This document shows positions 9,671 through 18,182 of a stretch of 64,000 bases of DNA, in pieces; position 1 is the stretch's first letter; every line of letters starts with the position of its first letter. The notes below the pieces were generated by a model. The model made no database searches, was not told where the DNA came from, and worked only from the letters and a program-made list of their open reading frames with translations. A program made the translations under genes and the position numbers. Source of the stretch: Planktothricoides raciborskii GIHE-MW2 (GTDB lineage: Bacteria; Cyanobacteriota; Cyanobacteriia; Cyanobacteriales; Laspinemataceae); assembly GCF_040564635.1 (NCBI RefSeq), contig NZ_CP159837.1, positions 1,739,001 through 1,803,000 of the forward strand. Reading direction: 5' to 3'.

Positions 9671-10009
9671 TTATTCCCCCTCGTTCACGGTTTGAAACAC
9701 TTTCTGGGCAAATTCGGGATTTTCCTGCATTCGGCGCAACAAAGCAGGCATCGCCTTATAGTTTTGCTTGAGAAATTCCTCGTACTCTTGCGGCAGTCGT
9801 CCGGCTAACACGATCAACTCTTCCGGGTCTAAATGCAGGTGCTTGGCCAAACCCCGAATCACATCTTCCTTGGGGGCATAGTCGGCGCGATCGTTTTCCA
9901 GCTTAGACAAATAGCTGAAGTTGACCCCCAGCAGCTTGGCCAAGTCTCTTTGGCTATATCCATTGTCCTTCCGGGCTTGCAAAATGAGCTTTCCAAAGGT
10001 CTGTTCCAC
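9671..10009 (-). CDS. XRE-family HTH transcriptional regulator
   Basis: A 112-residue protein. Residues about 8-62 form an XRE helix-turn-helix (YSQRDLAKLLGVNFSYLSKLENDRADY), followed by a short helical C-terminus (EYEEFLKQNYKAMPALLRRM) that could serve as dimerisation or protease-recognition segment. It is the first gene of a two-gene operon with the ImmA-like peptidase. The 60-150 bp upstream carry several TTGA/TCAA palindromes and a divergent promoter, so it probably represses itself and the gene starting at 10258. The ImmA-like partner would relieve this by cleavage. That last step is inferred from the ImmR-ImmA and DdrO-IrrE pairs. Confidence 0.88.
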   Translation of the reverse strand: MEQTFGKLILQARKDNGYSQRDLAKLLGVNFSYLSKLENDRADYAPKEDVIRGLAKHLHLDPEELIVLAGRLPQEYEEFLKQNYKAMPALLRRMQENPEFAQKVFQTVNEGE

Positions 10010-10069
10010 GGCTGTATCTCCTACTCTGTCTAGATTTTAGGCCATTTGACAAAAAAATCAATTTTTTAG

Positions 10070-10098
10070 TTGACGTTTTATTCAACAAGTGTTAGACT
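10070..10098 (+). promoter_or_regulatory. sigma70-type promoter facing the gene at 10258
   Basis: TTGACG at 10070-10075, a 17-bp spacer, and TAGACT at 10093-10098. The -35 box lies in a TTGAC...TCAAC half-site pair, so a repressor bound here would block the promoter. Confidence 0.55.
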
Positions 10099-10104
10099 GA
10101 ATTT

Positions 10105-10160
10105 AGTTGATTAAAAAATCAACTCAGCCGCCCCGCTAAGTTGAATATTAAGTCAACTTA
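10105..10160. promoter_or_regulatory. paired palindromic operators between xre and the 10258 gene
   Basis: A perfect 20-bp palindrome, AGTTGATT-AAAA-AATCAACT (10105-10124), and a second inverted repeat, TAAGTTGA-N8-TCAACTTA (10137-10160), share the half-site AGTTGA. A weaker pair lies at 10069-10086. This spacing is typical for a dimeric XRE repressor; the binding protein is probably the adjacent regulator. Confidence 0.6.
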
Positions 10161-10257
10161 AGTATAACACCAGCCATGTCTGACTGGATTGGTAACGGAA
10201 CGGGAAGGGGCGATCGTTGCGTCGGCGTTGCCACAGGTGTACAGATTGGGAGGAACC

Positions 10258-10596
10258 ATGCTCAAGACTTGGAGAGATACTCATTACCAACTGGATAGCG
10301 AAGATTGGCTTTACATTGCCAAACATGAGGATCAAGGTGCCGCTTCCCTAGTTTGCCCCGGCTATGCTCGCGATGGCTGCGGGTTTAGCATTCATTTTAC
10401 TCCGGATCATATTGAGTTATTAAAAAATCTGATTGCGGTGCTGCAAAGCTGTGCTAGTCCACCCATGAATCAGCCCATCAATCCGTTAGCAAATCAGCCC
10501 ACAGGAGGCGATCGCGAAACTATTCTCAATCAAAAATATCGAGGAAATAGTTACAAATATCCAGATCCAGAAATTCAGCGACATTTAATTCAATAG
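10258..10596 (+). CDS. small protein of unknown function, divergent from xre-immA
   Basis: A 112-residue protein if the ATG at 10258 is used. That start has GGGAGGA five bases upstream; earlier in-frame starts (10189) lack one. The first 70 residues (KTWRDTHYQLDSEDWLYIAKHEDQGAASLVCPGYARDGCGFSIHF) include two cysteines and look globular; the C-terminus is Asn/Pro-rich and probably disordered. It is controlled from a region with XRE-type operators, so it is a candidate effector or target of the XRE/ImmA pair. I recognise no family. Confidence 0.6.
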   Translation: MLKTWRDTHYQLDSEDWLYIAKHEDQGAASLVCPGYARDGCGFSIHFTPDHIELLKNLIAVLQSCASPPMNQPINPLANQPTGGDRETILNQKYRGNSYKYPDPEIQRHLIQ

Positions 10597-10941
10597 TCAG
10601 CCGCAAAGTAGCAACGTAGGGTGTGTTAGGCGGTCAGAATTACCAATCAATTACAATCACCCAGATTTTACCGCCGTAACGCACCAGCTTGAATAATTTT
10701 TCAACAGCAAAAAATCAGCATTCAGGGTCGAGTCAGTGACGGTTTTAAGAAAGCATCCCCATTGTTTATACCGTCCGGGGGGAAGCATTCGCGGATCTAT
10801 CTCCCGGAAAAACCAAAAAGTTATTGCTGCGGTAAGCTTTCGCCATGCCGTAGGCTATATGCTTCGTCCCTACAAATAAACAATATGGGATTATGCCCAT
10901 TTTTACAACTATCAAATTATCACTCATAGGAGTTTTTTATC
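10597..10941. other. non-coding stretch with two repeat elements
   Basis: A GGTGTGTTAGGCGG...CCGCCGTAACGCACC element lies at 10620-10685. A degenerate copy of the GAAGCATTCGCGG / GCTTCGTCCCTA type lies at about 10780-10876. A Shine-Dalgarno (TAGGAG) precedes the next gene. No other gene is seen. Confidence 0.65.
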
Positions 10942-11631
10942 ATGGCTAAGAAAGCAACAATTTCCGTTTTTGGCGTCAAACCGGATAATGCTATTATTGT
11001 TCCCGAATTACCTCTAGCGGTTCGCAATAACTGCCAAAGCGGTAAATGGACGATTGGCGATAATGAATATGGCTCCAAACTCGGTATGACCATCTTAAAA
11101 TTTAGTAAATTTTTCGGCAGCTTAGGTCAAACCCAAAATACCATCTGGGGTCAGTTGTGGTTTGTCGCCGAATCTGGAGAATTACCCCAAAATGTGGTGA
11201 TGGTGACTTATATAAAAGGTCGCAGTTTGCGGGATTTTAATCGCTTAGTCGCCTCAGTGCAAAGCCGGGGAATTGAGCCGGCAGAGGGCATTTTTGTGCC
11301 GGATTTTATGAAACATTCCGGGCAAAAACCCGATGAAGCAGGAGTGATTAAACCCATTAACTATTATAGTCTAAAATGGAATTGGGTTGAACGTTCTGAT
11401 TGGTCGATGTTGGAAAAAGCTGCCGCTGTTTTAGCCGAACCGAGCAATCACAGCCGGATGATTGATTTAGACAGTACGGCAAATATGATTTGTTTGGACA
11501 ATTTGCCCCCCCATGAAATCGCCAGTTTAATGATGGCTTATACTAATGGTCACGAGTCTAATGGGGAGTTAAGTTTAGTGGGGGCTAATGAGGGTTTGCC
11601 CCGCTTACCAGAAATGGCTGATGCGGTGTAA
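10942..11631 (+). CDS. protein of unknown function heading a coiled-coil gene cluster
   Basis: A 229-residue soluble protein with no signal peptide. It has a well-placed TAGGAG 12 bases before the ATG. The N-terminal half contains GKWTIGDNEYGSKLGMTILKF and GQLWFVAESGELPQNVVMVTYIKGRSL, suggestive of a beta-rich fold; the C-terminal part has a helical PHEIASLMMAYTNG segment. I recognise no family. Together with the 100-residue gene and the two paralogous coiled-coil genes that follow on the same strand, it may form a functional unit; gaps are 146, 135 and about 102 bp. Confidence 0.65.
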   Translation: MAKKATISVFGVKPDNAIIVPELPLAVRNNCQSGKWTIGDNEYGSKLGMTILKFSKFFGSLGQTQNTIWGQLWFVAESGELPQNVVMVTYIKGRSLRDFNRLVASVQSRGIEPAEGIFVPDFMKHSGQKPDEAGVIKPINYYSLKWNWVERSDWSMLEKAAAVLAEPSNHSRMIDLDSTANMICLDNLPPHEIASLMMAYTNGHESNGELSLVGANEGLPRLPEMADAV

Positions 11632-11777
11632 TGGTTAATGGTTAATGGTTAATGGTTAATGGTTATTTGTTATTTGTTATTGGTTGGTGGCTATTTGTGG
11701 TTTGGCTAACTAATAACGAATAATCATTAACCATTAACCAGCCTCGTTTTTATGCTTTAATTAAGGAAAAATCAGCC

Positions 11778-12080
11778 ATGAAAAAAGTTGCAGTTTCCCT
11801 GAATGAAGCTTTGTGGGAAAAGCGGTTAAGAAGCAATTTATCGACGATAGAAGATATTCGCATTGATGGATTGAATGATTTAAGGGCGATGCAAGATGAT
11901 TTCCACCATTGGCAAACGGTGTTAATTTCTTTGCAAGAGAATTATCAGGCACTTTTGGCACAAAATCAACGCCTAAAATCCATGTTGCTAGGTAGTATTG
12001 ATGAGTGTTATTGCTGGCCTGGAAATAGATGCGATCGCTGTACTAAAATAATTGAATTGCTCGGTGATTTTGTTCGATAG
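11778..12080 (+). CDS. small helical protein with a C-terminal Cys cluster
   Basis: A 100-residue protein. Residues about 20-75 are predicted coiled coil (DDFHHWQTVLISLQENYQAL and LAQNQRLKSMLL). The C-terminus has CYCWPGNRCDRC, a C-x-C-x5-C-x2-C cluster that could bind zinc or a metal. AAGGAAAAATCAGCC precedes the ATG. It lies between the 229-residue gene and the first long coiled-coil gene, all on the plus strand. The leader (11632-11760) is a low-complexity tract of TTAATGG repeats. Function unknown. Confidence 0.6.
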   Translation: MKKVAVSLNEALWEKRLRSNLSTIEDIRIDGLNDLRAMQDDFHHWQTVLISLQENYQALLAQNQRLKSMLLGSIDECYCWPGNRCDRCTKIIELLGDFVR

Positions 12081-12215
12081 GATGTAGGATGTAGGGTGTG
12101 GGGGCTGGGGTGCGGGGCGACCGCCAATCGTGCGGAGGGGGCTGGATCGGGCGACATTCAACGGTCAACGAATAATGAATAACGAATCACGAATAACAAT
12201 AATGGGAGTACAACT

Positions 12216-13202
12216 ATGGCGATAATTTCACAACCAGAAACCAAAGAACAGATTTTGTCAGCGTTTCAAAAGCTGTTAGCGGAAAAGAAAAAGAATGAGT
12301 CTAAGGTTTACACCAAAGAAGAGGCAGCGAAGAAAGAAAAGAATCAAGAATTAATTGAAGTTGCCGCTACTTATACGGTTGATAGTATTGTCAATGGGAT
12401 GGCTTCCCTACAATTAAATTTTGGCAGTATTATCCATGATTTATCCGCACGGTTGAGTACCGAATTTTCTAAGCTGGATGAACTGAAGCAGGCGATCGCG
12501 ATCGAAAAACAGCACCTAGAAAACTTGCAGCAAATTCGCTTGGTGGCAGATGCCCTCCATATTTTAAACCAAGAACACCAAGAGAAGTTGCAAACTCTGG
12601 AAAATCAAGCCGCCCTGCAAAAAGAAGTTATTGAAAAAGAAAAAAATCAACTGCGAAAAGCCTGGGAAAAAGAAGAAGCTGAATTTGAGTTGTCTGTGGC
12701 GGAAGAAAATGAGTTATTACTCAAACAACGCGCCCAAGAAAAAGCGGACTATGATTATGAAATGGAACGCTTACGCAAGGTGGAAATGGATCGCTATGAA
12801 GAAACAAAACGACAACAACAACGCTCCTTAAAAGAACAAAACGAGGAAAAAGAAAAGGATTGGCAAGTGCGCGAAAAATACCTAGAAGACAATCAAGCGG
12901 AATTTGCCGAAAATGAAAATAAAATTGCTGGCTTTGAGGAAGAACTGAAGAAGGCTTATATTAAGGCGAAAGAAGAAGCAATTAAAGAAGCTGAACGAGA
13001 AGCGAAGGTCAAGACCGATTTGTTTGAGAAAGAGTGGGAATCCACCCAACAAGGGTATGATTTGAAAGTCACGTCATTAGAAGCGACGATTCAACGCCAA
13101 AATGAACAAATTAATAATTTAATTGCTCAACTGCAAGAAGCGACCAAGCAAGCACAAGAGTTAGCGATGAAGGCTTTTCAAACTTCTGGGAATAACGGTT
13201 AA
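12216..13202 (+). CDS. long coiled-coil protein, paralog of the next gene
   Basis: A 328-residue protein, strongly charged (Glu/Lys/Gln-rich). A short segment (residues about 45-80, VDSIVNGMASLQLNFGSIIHDLSARLSTEFSKLDEL) is followed by nearly continuous coiled coil to the C-terminus. The same segment (NQIIESLTQLQLGFGGAVSDLSEKLTTEASALDD) and the same ending (QNEQINNLIAQLQEATKQAQELAMKAF) occur in the next gene, so the two arose by duplication. There is no membrane segment. Proteins of this build can polymerise or scaffold, as do coiled-coil-rich filament proteins of cyanobacteria; this is inference from composition only. Confidence 0.65.
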   Translation: MAIISQPETKEQILSAFQKLLAEKKKNESKVYTKEEAAKKEKNQELIEVAATYTVDSIVNGMASLQLNFGSIIHDLSARLSTEFSKLDELKQAIAIEKQHLENLQQIRLVADALHILNQEHQEKLQTLENQAALQKEVIEKEKNQLRKAWEKEEAEFELSVAEENELLLKQRAQEKADYDYEMERLRKVEMDRYEETKRQQQRSLKEQNEEKEKDWQVREKYLEDNQAEFAENENKIAGFEEELKKAYIKAKEEAIKEAEREAKVKTDLFEKEWESTQQGYDLKVTSLEATIQRQNEQINNLIAQLQEATKQAQELAMKAFQTSGNNG

Positions 13203-13304
13203 TTGGTAATATTATTTTGTCGGTTGGGTTGAGAAACGAAACCCAACCTAGCTTAAAGCGAATTAATTGCTCTGATAAAAATGGATCGATTAGGAGAATT
13301 CACG

Positions 13305-14450
13305 ATGACTAAAAAACTTAATGCAAAAAGTACCAAGGCGGAAATTTTAGAAGTTTTGACAGAAGTTACTCAGGAAAAGTCAAACCTAGAGGCGGAAATT
13401 AAAAAGCTGCATAAAGAATTGCAGTCTGCTGCCAAATCTCCCGCATCTATGCCCGCTACCAAAGTAACAGAAACTATTAAAGGAAAAGAACCTATGAAAG
13501 CAACGGTTAATGCTCAAGATAATGCTCAAGATAATGCTCAAGATAATGCTCAAGATAAAATGAATCAGATTATTGAAAGTTTGACGCAATTGCAATTGGG
13601 TTTTGGGGGGGCAGTTAGTGATTTATCAGAAAAGCTGACGACGGAAGCTTCTGCCCTGGATGATGTGCAAACTTTGGTGACGGAAGAGTTAGAAATTTTA
13701 AAAGAGTTACATGGTTTAGAAGATGTTGCGGAAACGACTCTGGATGAGTTGATTGGGTCTTATGAGGAAAATTCTAAGACTTTTGAACAGGAGGAAAGTG
13801 AGCAACGCGAAACTTTAGACCAAGAGATGCAGGATTTACGCAAGGGTTGGCGGAAAGAACAAGAAACCCATCAAAGTCAGGTTAAAGAACGGAATGAAAT
13901 TCATCATAAAAATCGCCATCGTGATGTGCAAGAATATCGCTATAATTTAGAGTTAGAGCGGCAGTTAGATAGTGAAGCTTATGAGGAGAATAAGAAATCT
14001 ATTTATAAAGAACTGAGTGAGATTAAAGCAGCCCAAGAAAAAGCCTGGGCTGAACGGGAAAAAACGATTAGCGATCGCGAAAAAGCCTATAGTGAAGCTA
14101 AAGCAAAAGTCGAGGCTTTCCCAGAGGAACTGGAGAAGAATATTAAGAATGGGAAAGAAAATGGCCGGAATATTGGCACCTATCAAGCGAAGGTGAAAGC
14201 GGATTTACGGGAAAAAGAAATTGAAGGCCAAAAACGAAATTATCAGTTGCGTATTGAGTCTCTGGAAGAAACGATTAAAGACCAAAATGCCCGAATTCAA
14301 AGTTTGTCTAAACAACTTGATGCGGCGTTGAAACAGGTACAAGATTTGGCGGTGAAAGCGATCGAAGGGGCGTCTAATGTCAGTTCGTTCCAAGCGGTGA
14401 AAGAAATTTTGTTAGAACAACAAAATAAAAATCAACAGAAGACTAAGTAG
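13305..14450 (+). CDS. long coiled-coil protein, paralog of the preceding gene
   Basis: A 381-residue protein using the ATG at 13305, which has TAGGAG nine bases upstream; the earlier ATG at 13281 has none. A short N-terminal coil, then four tandem NAQD units (12-bp DNA repeat, about 13509-13557), then the paralogous LTQLQLGFGGAVSDLSEKL segment, then coiled coil to the end (ETIKDQNARIQSLSKQLDAALKQVQDLAVKAIEG). It differs from its neighbour by the NAQD linker and a longer tail. The pair probably forms hetero- or homo-oligomeric coils. Role unknown; no enzymatic motif. Confidence 0.65.
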   Translation: MTKKLNAKSTKAEILEVLTEVTQEKSNLEAEIKKLHKELQSAAKSPASMPATKVTETIKGKEPMKATVNAQDNAQDNAQDNAQDKMNQIIESLTQLQLGFGGAVSDLSEKLTTEASALDDVQTLVTEELEILKELHGLEDVAETTLDELIGSYEENSKTFEQEESEQRETLDQEMQDLRKGWRKEQETHQSQVKERNEIHHKNRHRDVQEYRYNLELERQLDSEAYEENKKSIYKELSEIKAAQEKAWAEREKTISDREKAYSEAKAKVEAFPEELEKNIKNGKENGRNIGTYQAKVKADLREKEIEGQKRNYQLRIESLEETIKDQNARIQSLSKQLDAALKQVQDLAVKAIEGASNVSSFQAVKEILLEQQNKNQQKTK

Positions 14451-14541
14451 TTAAAATTAGCTAATTTTAGCTAAAATTTAGCCTCGCAATTTATCCGCAA
14501 AATTTACCACAATTGTCTCAGCTATCACATCACAGGGGTTT

Positions 14542-14587
14542 ACATCAGGACAACCAGGGATGGAAACAGCCCTGGTTGTCCTGATGT
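14542..14587. terminator. perfect 18-bp hairpin downstream of the coiled-coil cluster
   Basis: Arms 14542-14559 and 14570-14587 are fully complementary (ACATCAGGACAACCAGGG) around a 10-nt loop. It sits 92 bp after the stop of the coiled-coil gene. No T-run follows (instead a GGTTGTTGGT tract), so it may be a factor-assisted terminator or an mRNA 3'-end stabiliser. The rest of 14451-14759 is low-complexity TTGGTTG/ATAACAA sequence without a gene. Confidence 0.6.
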
Positions 14588-14774
14588 TGGTTGTTGGTTG
14601 GTGGTTGTTGGTTGTTGGTTGGTGGTTGTTTGAATAACCAACAACTAATAACTAATAACCAAAGAATCCCTACCCAACAACAAATAACAAATAACAAATA
14701 ACAATATTATTTAGGTAGGATTGGGGGAGGTAATCTAAAATACCGGCATAAACCCATGCGTGTTTTCGGGACTT

Positions 14775-16601
14775 ATGGAAGTAATTAGAGGAAATTGGTT
14801 AAAAATTGCGGAATATATCTCCTTGCTTGGGGCGGCGATCGGCGCGATCGCGGCGATATTTTTTGCAGCGGTGGTTTATGCAGGGGTATTGCTGTTTCTT
14901 TCTCTCTGGCTGAATTTGATGATTAGATATCGTTGGCATCAGATCAACCAAGAAGAGATGATTCATGCCACGATGACCTTGGAAAATTTGCTGCTGGATA
15001 TTCGGGGGGCGATCGCCGAACGGGTGGAACAGATGAAAACCGAAATCGCCCAAGTACACAAAGCAGCCAAAAATCATGCCTCCCATGAGGATATCGATAA
15101 TTTAATTATGGCGATCTCCCAGGTGCAAGGGGAACTGAGTATCCTGGATGACTCCGTAATTCCCGTCAAAGAACAACTAGACACTTTAATTACCACGGTA
15201 AAACATTATTCAGTTTCCCCACAACGGTTAGAAGATTGGCAAGTACAACTGACGGAAATCCTAACTCGCTTAGAAGCGCGATTCCGCGAAGCGGATCCTT
15301 TACAGGAATCGCTCTCCCAAGCAGCATTTGCAGAAATCCAGAGATGTTATCAAGAAATTGCCGATTCCATTAATGAATTAAAACAAATTCGAGCGACTAG
15401 CTTTAACACATTTCCCACCGCATCTGCCACCGACTTATTAGAATCAGAATCCTTAGAATCCGCAGAATTCTCAGAATCCGCAGAACCCGCAGAAACCTTA
15501 GAATTCTCAACCCTGACCGCAGCAGTGACGGACGCGGATCAAGAAACCTGGGGAACTCCTGAACCATTTGAGGAACCAGTGACCTCCGTGACCTCCGTGA
15601 CCTCATTGGTGGGGCAATTTCGCCACACCTCAGATCAAGCCTCAGATCAAGCCTCAGATCAAGCTTCAAATCAAGCCTTAGATCAAGTCCATAACCAAAA
15701 TCCGATCCCAGCAACAGACCCAGACACGCCATATTTATCAGAATCGGATGTCCCAGAAGCAGGGGCATGGACTCCAGTAACTTGGTCACAGGAAAACTGG
15801 GTTTCCACCGCGATCGCTGCCCAAATCGTCCCCCAAACCGAAACCCCTGAAGACAATTTGCCAGAAAATTTAGCCATCACCCAAAGACAACCCACAGAAC
15901 TCCAAATACCCCAGGCAATTCTCGCCAATGAAGCCTTAAACCTTTATCCGGTAAGTATCTGGCAAACCTACGCACCCCCAGACTCCGAATCACTGATGGC
16001 CAGCACTTTTAATGACCCATTAGCCTTAATGATGGCTGACACTTCGCCCCACCTGGATCTCAGCCACACCAACCTCAGTGGAGTCAGCCTAGCAGGTGCC
16101 AACCTAGCGGGGGCAACCCTCACCCAAGCAAACCTGAGTGGCACCGACCTCAGTGGGGCTGACTTACGGGGGGCTGACCTGCGGGGGGCCGATTTAAGTG
16201 GGGCAAATTTGGATCAAGCGGACTTAGAAGGAGCCAACTTAGCCTGGGCTAATCTCATCGCCGTGGATCTGAAAACCGCCAACCTCAGAGGGGCGAATCT
16301 CTGCGAAGCGAATTTAGTGAGTCAAAATCTTTGTGGATTAAACCTTTCTCACACTAACTTCAATGGTGCCAACTTAGAAGCCTCCCAGATGATCGCGGTG
16401 AACCTTTCTGGCAGCCAACTGATTGCCGCTAATCTCACCCACGTCAATTTAACGGCAGCGAACTTAGAATTTGCCAATCTCACTGCCGCGAACCTAACCG
16501 GGGCAACCATTGACCGAGCCAATTTTGGGGAAGGAGACACACAGACGATTCTGACAAAAACGATTATGCCTAATGGGACTGAACGGGATAAAGCAACATA
16601 A
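14775..16601 (+). CDS. membrane-anchored pentapeptide-repeat protein
   Basis: A 608-residue protein (a GTG at 14760 could add five residues; no clear RBS decides). One or two transmembrane segments (about 15-47, [26 protein letters not shown] as hydrophobic core) are followed by a coiled-coil region (about 55-195), a long acidic low-complexity linker (SES/SAE and ASDQ repeats; the ASDQ part is a 12-bp DNA repeat near 15634-15680) and a C-terminal run of A(D/N)LxG pentapeptide repeats (about 430-590). Pentapeptide repeats form a right-handed beta-helix often used as a protein-binding or DNA-mimicking surface. The anchor and coil suggest a membrane scaffold. Its link to the preceding coiled-coil genes is only positional. 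Confidence 0.8.
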   Translation: MEVIRGNWLKIAEYISLLGAAIGAIAAIFFAAVVYAGVLLFLSLWLNLMIRYRWHQINQEEMIHATMTLENLLLDIRGAIAERVEQMKTEIAQVHKAAKNHASHEDIDNLIMAISQVQGELSILDDSVIPVKEQLDTLITTVKHYSVSPQRLEDWQVQLTEILTRLEARFREADPLQESLSQAAFAEIQRCYQEIADSINELKQIRATSFNTFPTASATDLLESESLESAEFSESAEPAETLEFSTLTAAVTDADQETWGTPEPFEEPVTSVTSVTSLVGQFRHTSDQASDQASDQASNQALDQVHNQNPIPATDPDTPYLSESDVPEAGAWTPVTWSQENWVSTAIAAQIVPQTETPEDNLPENLAITQRQPTELQIPQAILANEALNLYPVSIWQTYAPPDSESLMASTFNDPLALMMADTSPHLDLSHTNLSGVSLAGANLAGATLTQANLSGTDLSGADLRGADLRGADLSGANLDQADLEGANLAWANLIAVDLKTANLRGANLCEANLVSQNLCGLNLSHTNFNGANLEASQMIAVNLSGSQLIAANLTHVNLTAANLEFANLTAANLTGATIDRANFGEGDTQTILTKTIMPNGTERDKAT

Positions 16602-16639
16602 TCCTCTGTAGGTTGCCGTTCCGTGCAGTAACGCACCAA

Positions 16640-16737
16640 TACAATAGACAATTCTGGCTTTCATCCCTGTCTCGATCCCCCCAGCCCCCTTCCCAAAGGG
16701 GCTTTTTAGCTTGGGAAAGCCAGAATTGTCTATTGTA
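16640..16737. repeat. 98-bp element with perfect 23-bp terminal inverted repeats
   Basis: 16640-16662 and 16715-16737 are exact inverse copies (ending TACAATAGACAATTCTGG). The centre has a CCCCTTCCCAAAGGGGC hairpin. It could be a MITE-like non-autonomous element or a bidirectional terminator between convergent genes. A TAGGGGCG...CGCCCCTAC element follows at about 16736-16768. Confidence 0.65.
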
Positions 16738-16785
16738 GGGGCGGGCGGTTCGCTTTCCCGCCCCTACAACGAACCGGGGAATAGT

Positions 16786-17439
16786 TTATAAAACCCCTTT
16801 AGAACTGGGAATTTCGCCAACGCGACGGGGGTCAATTTCTACCGCCATCCGCATTGCCCGCGCAAAAGCCTTAAAAGTTGCTTCAATAATATGGTGAGAA
16901 TTAATCCCATCCAACTGCCGAATATGCAGAGTCATAAGACTATTATTCACCACCGCCACAAAAAATTCCCGTACCAATTGAGTATCATAAGTTCCCACCC
17001 GCTGCGTGGGAATATCTAAGCCATAACTCAAATGAGGTCTACCAGAAAAATCCAGAGAAACTTGCACCAATGCCTCATCTAGGGGGGCAACAAAATGGCC
17101 AAATCGGACAATTCCCTTGCGATCGCCGAGGGCTTGGGCTAGGGCTTTTCCCAGAGTAATCCCCACATCTTCATTAGTGTGGTGGTCATCAATTTCAACA
17201 TCTCCCGTAGCTTGCACATTCAAATCAATTAAGCCATGAGCCGAAACTTGGTGAATCATGTGATCTAAAAAAGGAATTCCGGTTGCCGCAGTACATTTCC
17301 CGGTTCCATCCAAATTCAGGCTAACCTCTACATCAGTTTCCCCAGTGGTGCGTCTGAGTGAAGCGGTTCTGGATCGATAACCGTTAGTTAAAATTGGGGA
17401 ACTATCCTGGACTGGAGCAACACCTTGATTAATTGGCAT
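16786..17439 (-). CDS. hisB: imidazoleglycerol-phosphate dehydratase
   Basis: Sixth step of histidine biosynthesis: dehydrates imidazole glycerol phosphate to imidazole acetol phosphate. About 217 residues with the start at MPINQG (an in-frame start 11 codons earlier is possible). The family's metal-binding motifs are present: [19 protein letters not shown], and [17 protein letters not shown] near the C-terminus, together with [18 protein letters not shown] at the N-terminus. Monofunctional type, as usual in cyanobacteria. No other his gene is adjacent; the gene sits alone between an inverted-repeat element and an AGAAACC array. Confidence 0.95.
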   Translation of the reverse strand: MPINQGVAPVQDSSPILTNGYRSRTASLRRTTGETDVEVSLNLDGTGKCTAATGIPFLDHMIHQVSAHGLIDLNVQATGDVEIDDHHTNEDVGITLGKALAQALGDRKGIVRFGHFVAPLDEALVQVSLDFSGRPHLSYGLDIPTQRVGTYDTQLVREFFVAVVNNSLMTLHIRQLDGINSHHIIEATFKAFARAMRMAVEIDPRRVGEIPSSKGVL

Positions 17440-17512
17440 AATTGTCTTACCGATCGTAATCACTATCTTCATAGATTATCTTATAGACAGCCCAAGACAA
17501 CCCAGAAACCCC

Positions 17513-17710
17513 AGAAACCGGGTTTCTTCTGTGGAAATCAAAGTTATCTTTAGCATCAAAAAAAGAAACCCGGTTTCTTAGTCCTCGCAGACCACCCAGA
17601 AACCGGGTTTCTTCTGTGGAAATCAAAGTTATCTTTGGCATCAAAAAAAGAAACCCGGTTTCTTAGTCCTCGCAGACCACCCACCAGACCACCCAAAAAC
17701 CGGGTTTCTT
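17513..17710. repeat. AGAAACCnGGTTTCT array (spacer type B)
   Basis: Alternating AGAAACCGGGTTTCT and AGAAACCCGGTTTCT with the spacer TCTGTGGAAATCAAAGTTAT and CTTAGTCCTCGCAGACCACC between units. The unit of about 110 bp occurs twice plus a partial third. Part of the same spacer (GTTATCTTTGGCATC) recurs at 28421-28435. Confidence 0.9.
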
Positions 17711-17904
17711 CTAGTGAAGAGGATAGCGACCTGGAAGCCTGGAAAGTCTATCAGATTATTCCAGATACCAAAGCCGATGAAGTGGTTTGCAGGCGCGTGA
17801 TTGATGAATCTGGGGAAGACTATTTATATCCTCAAAGTCACTTCGTTAGGGTTGAACTGCCTCCAGAAGCGCCAGCTAAACTGCTGGCTGCTAAGAAAAA
17901 TTAG
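17635..17904 (+). CDS. small protein with repeat-derived N-terminus (possible pseudogene)
   Basis: The last ~60 residues (SDLEAWKVYQIIPDTKADEVVCRRVIDESGEDYLYPQSHFVRVELPPEA) look like a genuine small cyanobacterial protein family with VYQxIPD and RVIDESGEDYLYP motifs. Homologs as I recall them begin with a short native N-terminus. Here residues 1-28 (MASKKETRFLSPRRPPTRPP...) are translated from the AGAAACC array, so the native start has been overwritten. It may be a dead fragment or a gene now started from repeat DNA. No RBS is evident before the ATG at 17635. Confidence 0.5.
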   Translation: MASKKETRFLSPRRPPTRPPKNRVSSSEEDSDLEAWKVYQIIPDTKADEVVCRRVIDESGEDYLYPQSHFVRVELPPEAPAKLLAAKKN

Positions 17905-18127
17905 CTATTTTTTGATATAGCAATCCTACTATATCAATTGAGAAAATTTGCCCTCACCCCCAGCCGACGCCTGCCCCCGCCTTCGCGGGGGGCAGCCCAT
18001 GGCAGAGGGGAATCTCATTCACAAATCCTGCACGGATAGCTATATCAAGAATCAGCAATTCAATTAACAGTAAATGTTGGGTTTCGCTACCTAAAACTGG
18101 GGATAAAATTGCAAAACATTGCAAAAC

Positions 18128-18163
18128 AAAAAACGCCCCCCTTTTCAGGAGAGCGTTTTTTAT
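18128..18163 (-). terminator. psbA (copy 1) intrinsic terminator
   Basis: Read on the minus strand: ACGCTCTCC, a short TGAAAA loop, GGGGGGCGT and then a T-run. An identical structure follows the second psbA at 25163-25198. Confidence 0.8.
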
Positions 18164-18182
18164 TTATTTAGTTAGCTAAGAA

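Noticed and set aside
8987-10009. Prophage or ICE remnant around XRE/ImmA
   Set aside because: No integrase, structural, replication or conjugation genes are within reach.
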